From Ligilactobacillus animalis KCTC 3501 = DSM 20602 (lineage in GTDB: Bacteria; Bacillota; Bacilli; Lactobacillales; Lactobacillaceae), in NCBI RefSeq assembly GCF_001434535.1, contig NZ_AYYW01000010.1:1-43451 (forward strand): DNA of 43,451 nucleotides, in the 5' to 3' direction. This document shows positions 27,155 through 36,537 of the stretch, one piece after another; within the stretch, counting starts at the first letter, position 1, and each line of letters opens with the position of its first letter. A program made the position numbers and the translations under genes. The notes beneath the pieces were generated by a model. The model ran no database searches. It had not been told where the DNA came from and saw only the letters and a program-made list of their open reading frames with translations.

Positions 27155-27160
27155 AGTATA
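27155..27160 (-). promoter_or_regulatory. -10 of the CHAP hydrolase gene
   Basis: TATACT on the minus strand, 37 nt upstream of the start. The -35 position has no consensus hexamer but is overlapped by the WalR-like box. Confidence 0.5.
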
Positions 27161-27181
27161 CACTAGTAAGATTACAGAAAT

Positions 27182-27198
27182 GTTACTCTTAAATTACA
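27182..27198 (-). promoter_or_regulatory. WalR-like box
   Basis: TGTAAT-TTAAG-AGTAAC on the minus strand matches the WalR (YycF) consensus TGTWAH-N5-TGTWAH with one mismatch. It sits just upstream of the -10, where WalR activates wall hydrolase genes. Confidence 0.5.
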
Positions 27199-27240
27199 TA
27201 TTTGTGCTTATTTATCTAGCTTATGTTACTTAGAAACACG

Positions 27241-27276
27241 AAAAAACCCGTGTTTGTAACATTACATCCACGGGTC
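27241..27276 (-). terminator. fabH terminator
   Basis: CCCGTG/CACGGG hairpin with a 16-nt loop followed by TTTTTTC on the minus strand, 10 bases past the fabH stop. Confidence 0.8.
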
Positions 27277-27285
27277 AAATACACT

Positions 27286-28266
27286 TTATTTACCAAATTC
27301 ACTTAGATCTAACAAGATACTGCCATAGGCTAACCCGGCACCAAAGCCAGTCAGCAAAACTTTTTTCGGCCGTTTCCCCTGCGCTAAAGCTTGCGCCAAG
27401 GCTAACGGGATCCCTACTGAAGAGGTATTTCCCGCTTCAGTAACATTGATCGCAAACTTGTCTAGATCCAAAGCTAAATGTTGCGCAATATTTTCGATCA
27501 ACCGCAAATTAGCCTGGTGCGTGACCACTAGATCAAGGTCAGCTGGCTTAACACCATTATCTGCCAAAAATTCATCGATATGAGCAGTAACATCATTTGT
27601 TACAAAATTGTAAACTGCCCGTCCATCTTGATAGAATGCATCCAGCTGTGGATAATTGTCGGCAGCAACTTTTTGGAGCGGTTCAACGCGTCCGCTGTGG
27701 ATAACCTCAGTGTTACCTTGCGTGGCGAGCTTTTCAGCTAAATAAGCTGTTTGGCCGGCACTTTTTTCTAAGATCACACCCGCTGCGCCATCTCCAAAAA
27801 AGACGGCTGAGGTCCGATCGGTAAAGTCCATCATCTTGGAATTAGTTTCCGCACTGATGACCATTGCCCGCTGATACATTCCACTGTGGATAAATTTTTC
27901 AGCCGTTGCCAGCGCAAAGATAAAGCCCGCACACGCTGCGGACAAGTCATACGCAAAAGCATTGCTAGCTTGAATATTTTTTTGGACGATCGCTGCTGTT
28001 GCTGGAGTTAAAGCATCTGGGGTGATCGTCGAGACGATGATCAGATCGATCGCGGTCGCATCTAACTTGGCTTGTTTCAATAACTTTTGAGCGACCTTCG
28101 TAGCTAGATCTGACGTATTTTCAGCGATCGCATAGTACCGTTGCTTGATCCCAGTGTGGGACACGATCCATTCATCGGATGTATCCATCAACTGACTCAA
28201 TTCATCATTAGTCACTACCTTTTCAGGAAGATACCCCGCACTTGCGGTAATTTTTACGGCTGTCAT
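27286..28266 (-). CDS. fabH: beta-ketoacyl-ACP synthase III
   Basis: A 326-residue KAS III that condenses acetyl-CoA with malonyl-ACP to begin fatty acid synthesis. Catalytic Cys112 is in SAACAGFIFALA, His is in VVTHQANLRLI and Asn in EAGNTSSVGIPLAL. The ATG at 28266 is preceded by GGAAAGAGGG; upstream in-frame codons belong to the leader. The gene stands alone, with its own terminator and no other fab gene near, so it may be an extra copy beside a fab cluster elsewhere. Confidence 0.92.
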   Translation of the reverse strand: MTAVKITASAGYLPEKVVTNDELSQLMDTSDEWIVSHTGIKQRYYAIAENTSDLATKVAQKLLKQAKLDATAIDLIIVSTITPDALTPATAAIVQKNIQASNAFAYDLSAACAGFIFALATAEKFIHSGMYQRAMVISAETNSKMMDFTDRTSAVFFGDGAAGVILEKSAGQTAYLAEKLATQGNTEVIHSGRVEPLQKVAADNYPQLDAFYQDGRAVYNFVTNDVTAHIDEFLADNGVKPADLDLVVTHQANLRLIENIAQHLALDLDKFAINVTEAGNTSSVGIPLALAQALAQGKRPKKVLLTGFGAGLAYGSILLDLSEFGK

Positions 28267-28356
28267 AGTAGGCCCTCTTTCCAAAATATTTATCATTAGC
28301 TTTATCATAGCATATCGTTTTGTGGACAAACTAACTCTTTGCTTTTATCCACAAAT

Positions 28357-28390
28357 GAAAAAACAGGACTGTGAATATTCACAGCCCTGC
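28357..28390 (-). terminator. terminator after tRNA-Leu
   Basis: CAGGGCTGTGAATATTCACAGTCCTG folds into a near-perfect hairpin followed by TTTTTT on the minus strand, 8 bases past the tRNA. Confidence 0.8.
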
Positions 28391-28398
28391 TTAGTGAT

Positions 28399-28483
28399 GC
28401 GGGTAAATGGATTCGAACCATCACGAGCTCAATTGCTCACCAGATCCTTAGTCTGACGCGTCTGCCAATTCCGCCATACCCGC
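28399..28483 (-). tRNA. tRNA-Leu (anticodon AAG)
   Basis: An 85-nt class II tRNA with a GCGGGTA/TACCCGC acceptor stem, long variable arm (GAGCAATTGAGCTC region) and GGTTCGAATCC T-arm. The anticodon loop CTAAGGA gives AAG, reading CUU and probably CUC. CCA is not encoded. It follows the sprT-like gene on the same strand. Confidence 0.9.
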
Positions 28484-28533
28484 GACAACAGAATTAATTA
28501 TAGCAGACAAACTAGACCCCTGCAACTATTTTT

Positions 28534-28977
28534 TTAGATTTTTTTCAAAAGGCGCAACTTCCCGTGACAGCGACTGCAAACAAAACGGTTAATATCGATC
28601 CGGCGTTGGCGCTGATATTTTTGCCCGCAATTTTGACAACTGTATGTGTAACGATAATTCTTCGTACTGGCCGGAGCATACCGTAAGCCACCGACCTGAC
28701 GCAATAATTGCTTGAAATCCTGATCCCGGTGCCGATATCCTTGCCCGGTCAAATGCAGATGGTAGTGACATAGCTCATGTTTGATCGTTCCGATAAGGGT
28801 CGCTTCCCCATGTTCTGTCAACATCTTTTCATTGATCTCGACATCATGACTCGTCAGTAAATAACGGCCCCCAGTGGTTTTCAAACGTCGATTGAAGTAA
28901 GCGCGGTGAACAAATGCACGTTTGAAATATCTCAATGAGAGCTCTTCAACTAGTGTCTGAAGCTGTTGATCAGTCAT
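28534..28977 (-). CDS. SprT-like zinc protein
   Basis: A 147-residue protein with a metallopeptidase-like HELCH motif at 67-71 and a C-terminal zinc ribbon (Cys114, Cys117, Cys134, Cys137). This is the SprT-like family (YdcK/YpbR type in Firmicutes), related in fold to eukaryotic Spartan. Its bacterial role is not settled. It overlaps the end of tex by 8 nt and is probably translated with it, with tRNA-Leu downstream. Confidence 0.82.
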   Translation of the reverse strand: MTDQQLQTLVEELSLRYFKRAFVHRAYFNRRLKTTGGRYLLTSHDVEINEKMLTEHGEATLIGTIKHELCHYHLHLTGQGYRHRDQDFKQLLRQVGGLRYAPASTKNYRYTYSCQNCGQKYQRQRRIDINRFVCSRCHGKLRLLKKI

Positions 28978-31150
28978 CGGTCGGCGCTAACATACTCAAC
29001 TGGATGCGCCCACGCTTAAGATCGACATCCGTCACATAAACATCAACGATATCACCAACTGCAACGACTTGACTCGGATGCTTGATAAATCTTTGACTCA
29101 TTTTAGAGACGTGAACTAACCCATCTTGCTTGACTCCAATATCCACAAAGGCGCCAAAGTCGACAACGTTACGCACGGTTCCCTGTAATTTCATCCCTAC
29201 CTTGAGATCTTCTAAATGTAAGACATCGGCTTTTAGCAATGGTGCTGGCATAGAATCACGCAATGTGCGCCCCGGTTTCTTTAAGCTCGCTACGATATCT
29301 TTGACCGTGGCTAGTCCTGCTTGATTGGCTTTAGCAAAAGCTTTCGCATCAAAATGAACTAACTTTTCTTCTGCTAGAGCGGTCCCGATCTCGGCTTGCT
29401 CGATCTGTGCTTGAGCCAAGATCGCTTTCGCTAAAGGATAACTTTCAGGGTGAATATCAGTGTTATCAAAAACATTTTTGCCCCCAATGATCCGCAAGAA
29501 ACCCGCGGCTTGCTCATATGCCTTTTGGCCTAAACGGGCAACTTTTTTGAGCTGGGTCCGCGTGGTAAAGCGTCCATTTTCATCCCGATAAGCGACGATA
29601 TTTTTGGCAGTCGTTTTATTCAGACCTGAAATATGTTGCAATAAAGCGGCACTAGCTGTGTTCAAATTGACCCCTGCTTGATTGACCCCAGTCTCGATCA
29701 CCGTTTGGAGTTCCTCATCTAATTGCTTTTCGGGCAGATCGTGTTGATATTGACCGACCCCGATCGCTTTTGGGTCGATCTTGATCAATTCCGCTAATGG
29801 ATCTTGTAAACGCCGCGCAATACTTACCGCTGAGCGCTCTTCCACATTAAAGTCAGGAAATTCCTCGCGTGCTTGGGCACTGGCAGAGTAAACTGAGGCA
29901 CCAGCTTCGTTGACGATCACATAATAGACCTTGTGCTTTAACTCGCTTAAAACTTCTGCCACAAAACTTTCCGACTCCCGACTCGCGGTCCCATTGCCGA
30001 TCGCGATCATTTCAACTTGATATTTTTCAAGTAATTCCAGCAAAATTTGTTTGGCTTGAGCTCGTTTTTTAGGATCTGGGCGCTTGCCTTTAGCTTTTTC
30101 ATGCGGATAGATCACTGCTTTGGCTAAAAATTTCCCGGTTGGGTCAACAACGGCTAATTTACAACCAGTTCTAAACGCCGGATCAAGGCCTAAGACTGTC
30201 TTGCCTTTTAAAGGGGCTTGCATCAATAAATGGTAGAGATTATCACCAAAGACTGCGATCGCACTAGCAGCAGCCCGCGCAGTCAATTCTTTGCGCAATT
30301 CGCGTTCGATCGCCGGCCGGATAAAACGTCTATAGGCATCGGTATACGCCTGTTCCACATATTGCATACTTGGCCCTAACTTTTGCCCGATGATCCGTGC
30401 ATGAAAATAGCGAAGCACATACTCATCGTCAAGCTTGATCTTGACTTGTAAGATCTTTTCCTTTTCTCCCCGATCAAGGGCTAAGATCCGGTGGTCTAAG
30501 ATCGTTTTGAGTCCCTCTTCAAACGTATAGTAGTCTTGATAGATGCCTTTTTCATCTAAACTTTCATCTTTGACTTTTGCGACTAACTTTCCTTTAGTTT
30601 GAGCATGTTTTCTGACCCACGCCCGTAGACTTGCATCCTCACCAAAGGCCTCAGCTAAGATCTCATGTGCGCCCGCCAAAGCTTCTTGTGGCGTATTGAT
30701 CTCTTTTTTAGGATCGACATATTTTTGCGCCTCGCTGATAACATCGGCTGAGCTATCTGTCAGTAAAAATTTAGCTAAACCTTCTAAGCCACGTTGACGT
30801 GCGATCTGAGCCTTTGTCTGCCGTTTTTGCTTGAACGGTAGATAAATATCTTCGAGCTGTTGTAAGGTTTGGGCTTGGACTAACATCCGCTCTAGTTTAG
30901 GCGTTAATTTCTTTTGCTCGGCTATTTTAGCTTTAATATCCGCCCGTCTTTTTTCAAGTTTTTCAACTTGCTGATAAGTCGCGGTGATCTCACGCAATTG
31001 AACTTCATCTAAGCTCCCCGTCGCTTCTTTACGATAGCGTGCGATAAAAGGGATCGTATTGCCTTCTTCGACTAATTTTAGAACATGCTTGATCTGATCA
31101 GGACGATAGGCTAACTGTTGCTCAACTAATTGTAAGTAATCTGCTTCCAC
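28970..31150 (-). CDS. tex: Tex-family RNA-binding transcription accessory protein
   Basis: A 726-residue Tex protein. It has the N-terminal helical region (VEEGNTIPFIARYRKEATGSLDE across the Tex signature), a YqgF-like RNase H fold (VLGLDPAFRTGCKLAVVD near 325), tandem helix-hairpin-helix motifs (NLNTASAALLQHISGLNKTTA) and a C-terminal S1 domain (GMKLQGTVRNVVDFGAFVDIG). Tex binds nucleic acid and affects transcript processing and stress tolerance in several bacteria. The length is standard. It diverges from recQ. Confidence 0.93.
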   Translation of the reverse strand: MEADYLQLVEQQLAYRPDQIKHVLKLVEEGNTIPFIARYRKEATGSLDEVQLREITATYQQVEKLEKRRADIKAKIAEQKKLTPKLERMLVQAQTLQQLEDIYLPFKQKRQTKAQIARQRGLEGLAKFLLTDSSADVISEAQKYVDPKKEINTPQEALAGAHEILAEAFGEDASLRAWVRKHAQTKGKLVAKVKDESLDEKGIYQDYYTFEEGLKTILDHRILALDRGEKEKILQVKIKLDDEYVLRYFHARIIGQKLGPSMQYVEQAYTDAYRRFIRPAIERELRKELTARAAASAIAVFGDNLYHLLMQAPLKGKTVLGLDPAFRTGCKLAVVDPTGKFLAKAVIYPHEKAKGKRPDPKKRAQAKQILLELLEKYQVEMIAIGNGTASRESESFVAEVLSELKHKVYYVIVNEAGASVYSASAQAREEFPDFNVEERSAVSIARRLQDPLAELIKIDPKAIGVGQYQHDLPEKQLDEELQTVIETGVNQAGVNLNTASAALLQHISGLNKTTAKNIVAYRDENGRFTTRTQLKKVARLGQKAYEQAAGFLRIIGGKNVFDNTDIHPESYPLAKAILAQAQIEQAEIGTALAEEKLVHFDAKAFAKANQAGLATVKDIVASLKKPGRTLRDSMPAPLLKADVLHLEDLKVGMKLQGTVRNVVDFGAFVDIGVKQDGLVHVSKMSQRFIKHPSQVVAVGDIVDVYVTDVDLKRGRIQLSMLAPTDD

Positions 31151-31276
31151 ATTTTTCCCTCACATTCTATGATTTAACTAGATTATAGTGATTTTTTGGT
31201 AAATGAACAAGTTTGCGCTTCGGCTGATAAAAAGCTAAAATCATACGTGACACTATTTTAAAGGGGGCAGCATTTT

Positions 31277-33052
31277 TTGACACCAACAGAAGCACTTAAA
31301 CATTACTTTGGTTATACCGAATTTAAAGCCGGTCAAAAAAAGGTGATCGACTTGCTCTTAGGACACAAAAATACTCTCGCACTCTTACCAACTGGGGGCG
31401 GAAAATCCCTGTGCTATCAGATCCCAGCACTTTTAGAAGATGGTTTGACCTTGGTCATCTCACCTCTGATCTCCTTGATGAAAGACCAAGTCGATAGTTT
31501 ACAACAAAATGGGATCCCTGCTGCCCTTATCAACAGTTCCCAGGAATTTGAAACGGCTAAAGCAGTCTTAGCCAAAGCGCGCCGGCATGAATTAAAACTG
31601 CTCTATATCACTCCTGAGCGCCTTGAAAATCAATTCTTCCTAGAGTTACTGCAGACCTTATCAGTTTCTTTAGTCGCAGTCGATGAAGCCCACTGTATCT
31701 CGCAATGGGGCCACGATTTTCGCCCTAGTTATTTAAAATTACCCGCTTTATTGGCTCAACTGCCCGTCCGCCCTACGCTAGTCGCCTTGACCGCTACAGC
31801 TACTCCACAAGTCGCAAAAGATATCAAAGAATTACTTTTGATCCCCGCTGAAAATGAAGTCAAAACGAGTTTTGCCCGCGATAATCTGACCTTCAAGCTC
31901 ATCAAAGGGACTGATTTTGAACACTATCTTCTCAGCTATCTCAAGCAAAATCCCAATGATTCTGGCATCATCTACGCTTCCACCCGCAAAAGAGTCGAAC
32001 AGCTAGGCATCATGCTAAATAAAATGGGGATCAAAGCGGGTATTTACCATGCGGGCTTAAGTGAATTACAGCGGCGTGAAAGCCAAGAAAATTTTCTCTA
32101 CGATCGTACCCCCGTCATGGTCGCTACCAATGCTTTTGGGATGGGGATCGATAAAAGCAACGTCCGCTTCGTGATCCATGCCCAAGTTCCCGGTAGTCTG
32201 GAGGCCTATTATCAAGAAGCAGGCCGCGCTGGGCGTGACGGACTACCAAGCGAAGCGATCTTATTTTACAAAGATGCTGACCTGCAAGTCCAACGTTTCT
32301 TCATCGACAATTCCCAAGCTGATGAACAGCACCGTGAATTTGACTACCAAAAACTCCAGGCCTTGACCCGCTATGCTAATACCGAAGAATGCTTGCAGCG
32401 CTTTTTAGTCCAATATTTCGGCCAAGATTGTCCTGATTGTCAAAAATGTACAAACTGTACCGATACCCGTGAAAAACAAGACATCACTAAAGAAACCCAG
32501 ATGATCATGTCATGTATCGTGCGTATGCAATCGCGTTTTGGCAAAAAGATCGTCGCTCAAGTTTTAGCGGGCTCTAAGGCTAAACGGATCCTTGAATTGA
32601 ATTTCGATCAGCTTTCAACTTATGGGATCATGCACCAAAAAACCAAAGAGATCGAAACTTTGATCGACTTTTTGACCGCCAGTGGTTATCTCAAAACGAG
32701 CAGTGGGCAATTTCCCACGCTCCATGTGACACAAACAGGGCTGGAAGTCTTACGTGGCCAAGCAAAAGTTTATGCCCGCATCGAAAAAGCCGAGCGCAAC
32801 AGCGAACAACCGGTGGAAAGTGGCTTATTTGAACATCTCCGTAAATTGCGTCGGCAGCTGGCTGAAGCGCAACACGTCCCACCATTTGTCATCTTCTCCG
32901 ACCAAGCTTTACAAGACATGTGTGTGATCTTACCGACAAACGAGATGGAATTCTTAGAAGTCAAAGGTGTCGGTCATAGCAAACTTGAAAAATACGGAAC
33001 GATCTTTTTAGATGCTATTAAAAAATATCAGAGTGCGAGCCAGCCCGGGTAG
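31277..33052 (+). CDS. recQ: ATP-dependent DNA helicase RecQ
   Basis: A 591-residue RecQ. Walker A LLPTGGGKS is at 37-45, the DEAH box is VDEAHCISQWGHDF near 134, and motif VI is QEAGRAGRDG. A four-Cys zinc site follows (ECLQRF ... CPDCQKCTNC), then winged-helix and HRDC domains (KLRRQLAEAQHVPPFVIFSD). The start is TTG at 31277 with AAGGGGGCAG upstream. The final residues SASQPG and the stop are encoded by the structured repeat that begins at 33031, so the natural C-terminus was probably altered just after the HRDC domain. Confidence 0.93.
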   Translation: MTPTEALKHYFGYTEFKAGQKKVIDLLLGHKNTLALLPTGGGKSLCYQIPALLEDGLTLVISPLISLMKDQVDSLQQNGIPAALINSSQEFETAKAVLAKARRHELKLLYITPERLENQFFLELLQTLSVSLVAVDEAHCISQWGHDFRPSYLKLPALLAQLPVRPTLVALTATATPQVAKDIKELLLIPAENEVKTSFARDNLTFKLIKGTDFEHYLLSYLKQNPNDSGIIYASTRKRVEQLGIMLNKMGIKAGIYHAGLSELQRRESQENFLYDRTPVMVATNAFGMGIDKSNVRFVIHAQVPGSLEAYYQEAGRAGRDGLPSEAILFYKDADLQVQRFFIDNSQADEQHREFDYQKLQALTRYANTEECLQRFLVQYFGQDCPDCQKCTNCTDTREKQDITKETQMIMSCIVRMQSRFGKKIVAQVLAGSKAKRILELNFDQLSTYGIMHQKTKEIETLIDFLTASGYLKTSSGQFPTLHVTQTGLEVLRGQAKVYARIEKAERNSEQPVESGLFEHLRKLRRQLAEAQHVPPFVIFSDQALQDMCVILPTNEMEFLEVKGVGHSKLEKYGTIFLDAIKKYQSASQPG

Positions 33053-33147
33053 CTCCGTACAGATAACAAGGCCTCTACCATAATGCGTTTTTTTGCATTA
33101 TGGTAGAGGCCTTGTTATTTGCTAGGAGTTGGGCTGGCGAGCACGTT
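33031..33147 (+). repeat. structured repeat overlapping the recQ stop
   Basis: A 117-nt element beginning GAGTG and ending GCACGTT. Outer stem GCCAGCCC/GGGCTGGC with basal GTGC/GCAC across a GA/GA mismatch, then CTCCGTACAGAT opposite GCTAGGAG, then a perfect 24-bp inner hairpin (33063-33118). Same plan as 14504-14619 with different stem bases. Confidence 0.75.
33063..33118. terminator. 24-bp hairpin inside the repeat, recQ terminator
   Basis: ATAACAAGGCCTCTACC... pairs without a mismatch to its complement over 24 bp, with a GTTTTTTT loop. It is the only hairpin between recQ and convergent nadE on the recQ side and may end recQ transcription, though the trailing T tract is short. Confidence 0.5.
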
Positions 33148-33182
33148 TCCACTATATAACTCAGATGCGTTTAACAGTACGC

Positions 33183-33262
33183 AAAAAGACCACCCAAATT
33201 TATCCACAAATTCGAGTGACCTTTATGTAAATATATGTCACAGCTTTTTTATCTGAGTGGTC
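33183..33262 (-). terminator. possible nadE terminator
   Basis: GACCACTC and GGGTGGTC close a long loop that holds a second GTGAC/GTCAC stem; TTTTT follows on the minus strand. The long loop makes it less certain than the other terminators. Confidence 0.4.
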
Positions 33263-33271
33263 GTACTAAGC

Positions 33272-34099
33272 TTATTTCCAAAATGTATCGTAGACTGTGA
33301 TCGGCAAATGACGTTTGTGTCTTGTCTTAGTAAACCAATTTTCGATCTTTTCAGCTACATCAGGGCGCACTTCTTTACCCTCTAAATAGTCATCAATGTC
33401 ATCATATGTCACACCTAAGGCTACTTCATCGGGTAAAGCTGGGCGATCTTCTTCTAGATCAGCTGTCGGTGTCTTTTGGTAGAGATGTTCAGGCGCACCT
33501 AGGACTTCTAGCATTGCTCGACCTTGGCGCTTGTTTAGCCGCCATAACGGCATGATATCAGCACCGCCATCCCCAAATTTGGTGTAAAAACCTGTGATTG
33601 CTTCGGCAGCATGGTCGGTACCTACAACAGCCCCACTATTAGCACCGGCGATCGCATATTGAGCGATCATGCGTTGGCGCGCCTTGATATTGCCCTTGTT
33701 AAAGTCACTCACCATCACATCATTAGCTTGAACGGCTGCGACCATCGCATCGGCTGCTTCTTTGATGTTGACCCGCATCATTTCGTCAGCTTGCATAAAT
33801 TCGATCGCATCCAAAGCATCACTTTCATCGGCTTGGGTCCCATAAGGTAAGCGCACGGCGATAAATTTATAACTATCATCACCTGTCTCGGCACGCAATT
33901 CAGTGATCGCCATTTGACATAACTTGCCACATAGCGTTGAGTCTTGGCCCCCAGAGATGCCTAACACAAGGGTCTTTAAAAATGAATGCTTGCGTAAATA
34001 AGCTTTCATAAAATCGATCGAGCGTCTGATCTCAGCTTCCGGATCGATCGTTGGTTGGACTTTTAATTTAGCAATGATCTCTTGTTGTAATGTTCTCAT
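33272..34099 (-). CDS. nadE: ammonia-dependent NAD+ synthetase
   Basis: A 275-residue NadE that amidates deamido-NAD to NAD+, the last step of NAD synthesis. The ATP pyrophosphatase P-loop is [15 protein letters not shown], and [33 protein letters not shown] and the C-terminal KTRHKRHLP are family hallmarks. There is no glutaminase domain, so it uses ammonia. It lies 14 nt after pncB; the pair forms a nicotinate salvage operon with the adenylyltransferase step encoded elsewhere. Confidence 0.95.
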   Translation of the reverse strand: MRTLQQEIIAKLKVQPTIDPEAEIRRSIDFMKAYLRKHSFLKTLVLGISGGQDSTLCGKLCQMAITELRAETGDDSYKFIAVRLPYGTQADESDALDAIEFMQADEMMRVNIKEAADAMVAAVQANDVMVSDFNKGNIKARQRMIAQYAIAGANSGAVVGTDHAAEAITGFYTKFGDGGADIMPLWRLNKRQGRAMLEVLGAPEHLYQKTPTADLEEDRPALPDEVALGVTYDDIDDYLEGKEVRPDVAEKIENWFTKTRHKRHLPITVYDTFWK

Positions 34100-34113
34100 T
34101 AACTTTGACCTTC

Positions 34114-35583
34114 TTACTTTTCAAGTTTTTGATTGATACTTTCGCGAACCTCTTTGATGATCTTCATCTTGTTGTCGTAACATTTTTGTGAAAGATCGAC
34201 CGGATAGTCTTGCGGATTTAGATCACGCTTGTATTCTTCCCACAGGCTATCTAAATGCAATTTGGAATATTCTTTGATCTCCTCTAAAGTTGGTAGCTCA
34301 TAGACCAACTCACCATCCTTGAAAATATCGCGCAATAAAGGACGCGCGTTAAAGTCAGTCACATCTTTATTGATATACGTATATTGTGGGTGGAACATAT
34401 AAAGCGATTTTTCTTTACGTGGATCTTCATCCCCGATCGTAATATAATCCCCTTCAGATTTACCATCGGTCTTTTTAGTGATCCGCCAAACTTGCTTGCG
34501 TCCCGGAGTCGATACTTTTTCGGCATTGCTTGAGATCTTGATCGTATCTTCAAGTACACCATTTTCGTCCTCGATCGCTACCATCTTGTAGACCGCACCT
34601 AGAGCTGGTTGATCATAGGCCGTGATAAGCTTAGTTCCCACGCCCCAAATATCGATCTTAGCTCCTTGCATCTTCAAGTTGGTGATCGTCTTTTCATCTA
34701 GGTCGTTTGAAGCATAGATCTTAGCATCTGGAAAACCGGCCTCATCCAGTTGTTCACGGATACGCTTTGAAATATAAGCCATATCGCCAGAATCGATCCG
34801 CACTCCTAAGAAATTGATCTGATCGCCTAGTTCTTTAGCCACTTTGATCGCATTAGGCACACCTGAGCGTAAAGTGTCATAAGTATCAACTAAAAAGACA
34901 CAATCTTTATGCGTTTTAGCATATGCCATAAAAGCATCATAATCATTGCGGTAGGCTTGAACTAACGCATGGGCATGTGTCCCACTGGCTGGGATCCCAA
35001 AAATCTTAGCTGCCCGCACGTTGCTGGTCGCGTCAAAGCCCCCGATATAGGCTGCCCGTGTTCCCCACAAAGCAGCGTCAAATTCTTGCGCGCGCCGTGT
35101 ACCAAATTCAAGCAAGGCATCATCCCCACAAGCCGAACGGACACGGGCTGCTTTGGTTGCGATCAGAGTTTGATAATTAACAATGTTCAAGATCGCGGTT
35201 TCGACTAATTGGCAATCTACCAATGGGCCTTCCACTTGGATCAAAGGTTCGTTGTTGAAGACGACTTCCCCTTCAACGACTGAACGGATCGTTGCTTTAA
35301 ATTTAAAATTGCGGAGATATTCGATAAAATCATCCGGATAGTCACCGATCTCTTTTAAGTAGGCGAGATCATGTTCAGTAAAGCGTAAATTTTGAATATA
35401 ATCAACGACACGTTCTAATCCTGCAAATATTGCATACCCATTTTGAAACGGTAGCTTACGAAAATAAACTTCAAAAATCGCTTTCCGATCTGCCAGACCT
35501 TGACGCCAATATGTCTGCATCATATTGATCTGATAAGCATCGGTATGCAATGTATAACTATCATCTGGATATAATTTAACCAT
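34114..35583 (-). CDS. pncB: nicotinate phosphoribosyltransferase
   Basis: A 489-residue enzyme converting nicotinate and PRPP to nicotinate mononucleotide. Conserved parts include [57 protein letters not shown] and [10 protein letters not shown] place the start at the ATG at 35583, preceded by AGAGGAAAAAA; an ATG 15 nt upstream has no ribosome binding site. It is transcribed from the promoter at 35651-35679 together with nadE. Confidence 0.94.
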   Translation of the reverse strand: MVKLYPDDSYTLHTDAYQINMMQTYWRQGLADRKAIFEVYFRKLPFQNGYAIFAGLERVVDYIQNLRFTEHDLAYLKEIGDYPDDFIEYLRNFKFKATIRSVVEGEVVFNNEPLIQVEGPLVDCQLVETAILNIVNYQTLIATKAARVRSACGDDALLEFGTRRAQEFDAALWGTRAAYIGGFDATSNVRAAKIFGIPASGTHAHALVQAYRNDYDAFMAYAKTHKDCVFLVDTYDTLRSGVPNAIKVAKELGDQINFLGVRIDSGDMAYISKRIREQLDEAGFPDAKIYASNDLDEKTITNLKMQGAKIDIWGVGTKLITAYDQPALGAVYKMVAIEDENGVLEDTIKISSNAEKVSTPGRKQVWRITKKTDGKSEGDYITIGDEDPRKEKSLYMFHPQYTYINKDVTDFNARPLLRDIFKDGELVYELPTLEEIKEYSKLHLDSLWEEYKRDLNPQDYPVDLSQKCYDNKMKIIKEVRESINQKLEK

Positions 35584-35650
35584 TTTTTTCCTCTTCATTA
35601 ATCAATTGTTTTTCCGAAAAAATTTTAGCGGATTTGACTACATGTGTTTA

Positions 35651-35679
35651 ATTTTATCACTTTCGAGCCAAAATACCAA
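35651..35679 (-). promoter_or_regulatory. pncB-nadE promoter
   Basis: TTGGTA (35674-35679) and TAAAAT (35651-35656) are 17 nt apart on the minus strand, about 70 nt upstream of pncB. Confidence 0.5.
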
Positions 35680-35685
35680 TCTAAC

Positions 35686-35694
35686 TGCTATAAT
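35686..35694 (+). promoter_or_regulatory. extended -10 of the tagA-like gene
   Basis: TGCTATAAT is an extended -10, about 35 nt upstream of the start. It is back-to-back with the pncB promoter. Confidence 0.45.
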
Positions 35695-35728
35695 AATAAC
35701 AAATCCTTAGATTTAAATGAGGTATATC

Positions 35729-36463
35729 ATGCAAAATAATTTTGAGACTGTAAATGTTTTGGGGCTTGATTTTATCAAAGCCACCCAAGCTGAATTTTTG
35801 GAACAACTAAAACGCGATAGCCAAACTAAAGATGACCGTTTTATCGTGACTGCTAATCCTGAGATCGTCTTAGCGGCCAAAGATGATACTGCCTATGCTA
35901 AAACGATCCGTAGTGCCGACTACATCACGGCCGATGGGATCGGGATCATCAAAGGAGCTAAGATTTTAGGTGATCCGTTGCCCGAGCGCGTAACAGGCTA
36001 TGATACACTAGTGGCTCTGTTAGCTTTTGCCAATGAGCATCAAAAGAGCGTCTTTTTCCTCGGCGCTAAACCAGCTGTTTTGGAAAAAGTTCTAGCTAAA
36101 GTAAAAACTTCCTATCCTGATCTAAAGATCGCTGGGAGTTGTGATGGTTATTTCAAAGATGAAGCTAAAGTAGCCCGTCAGATCGAACAAGCCCGACCAG
36201 ATTTTGTCTTTGTGGCCCTCGGCTTTCCCAAGCAAGAATTCTTTATCGCTAAACACCGCGAGCTAGCACCTGCTATTTGGATGGGAGTCGGTGGGAGCTT
36301 TGATGTTTTGTCCGGTCAAACAAAGCGTGCACCTAAATGGTGGATCGACCATCATCTTGAATGGGCTTATCGCTTATTAAAAGAACCAAGTCGTTTCATC
36401 CGGATGCTCGCTTTGCCCAAATATCTTTTATTAGTCTACCGCAAAAAAATTTTTGGTCGTTGA
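35729..36463 (+). CDS. tagA: WecG/TagA/CpsF-family glycosyltransferase
   Basis: A 244-residue GT26-family enzyme. TagA adds N-acetylmannosamine to GlcNAc-PP-undecaprenol to build the wall teichoic acid linkage unit. Family motifs are VTANPEIVLAAKDD, ADYITADGIGIIKGA, PERVTGYD, GSCDGYF and VFVALGFPKQEFFIA; the C-terminus (HHLEWAYRLLKEPSRFIRM) is typical. I use the ATG at 35729, after GAGGTATATC. No other wall teichoic acid gene is next to it, so whether it makes teichoic acid or another polymer is open. Confidence 0.88.
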   Translation: MQNNFETVNVLGLDFIKATQAEFLEQLKRDSQTKDDRFIVTANPEIVLAAKDDTAYAKTIRSADYITADGIGIIKGAKILGDPLPERVTGYDTLVALLAFANEHQKSVFFLGAKPAVLEKVLAKVKTSYPDLKIAGSCDGYFKDEAKVARQIEQARPDFVFVALGFPKQEFFIAKHRELAPAIWMGVGGSFDVLSGQTKRAPKWWIDHHLEWAYRLLKEPSRFIRMLALPKYLLLVYRKKIFGR

Positions 36464-36468
36464 TCAAC

Positions 36469-36497
36469 AAGCCGTTGTTTAACGGCTTATTTTTTTC
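36469..36497 (+). terminator. tagA terminator
   Basis: AAGCCGTT-GTTT-AACGGCTT followed by ATTTTTTT, six bases after the stop codon. It overlaps the promoter of the next operon. Confidence 0.8.
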
Positions 36498-36503
36498 TAT
36501 AAT
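36475..36503 (+). promoter_or_regulatory. promoter of the riboswitch operon
   Basis: TTGTTT (36475-36480) and TATAAT (36498-36503) are 17 nt apart. The -35 lies in the loop of the preceding terminator and the spacer holds its T tract. Transcription would start near 36510, about 30 nt before the aptamer. Confidence 0.65.
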
Positions 36504-36537
36504 GGAAACTGCATTTATAAAAATCAAGGATAACTTG

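Noticed and set aside
35637-35652. NiaR-type operator before pncB (imperfect palindrome around ACATGT).
   Set aside because: The match is too short and I cannot recall a consensus precise enough to support it.
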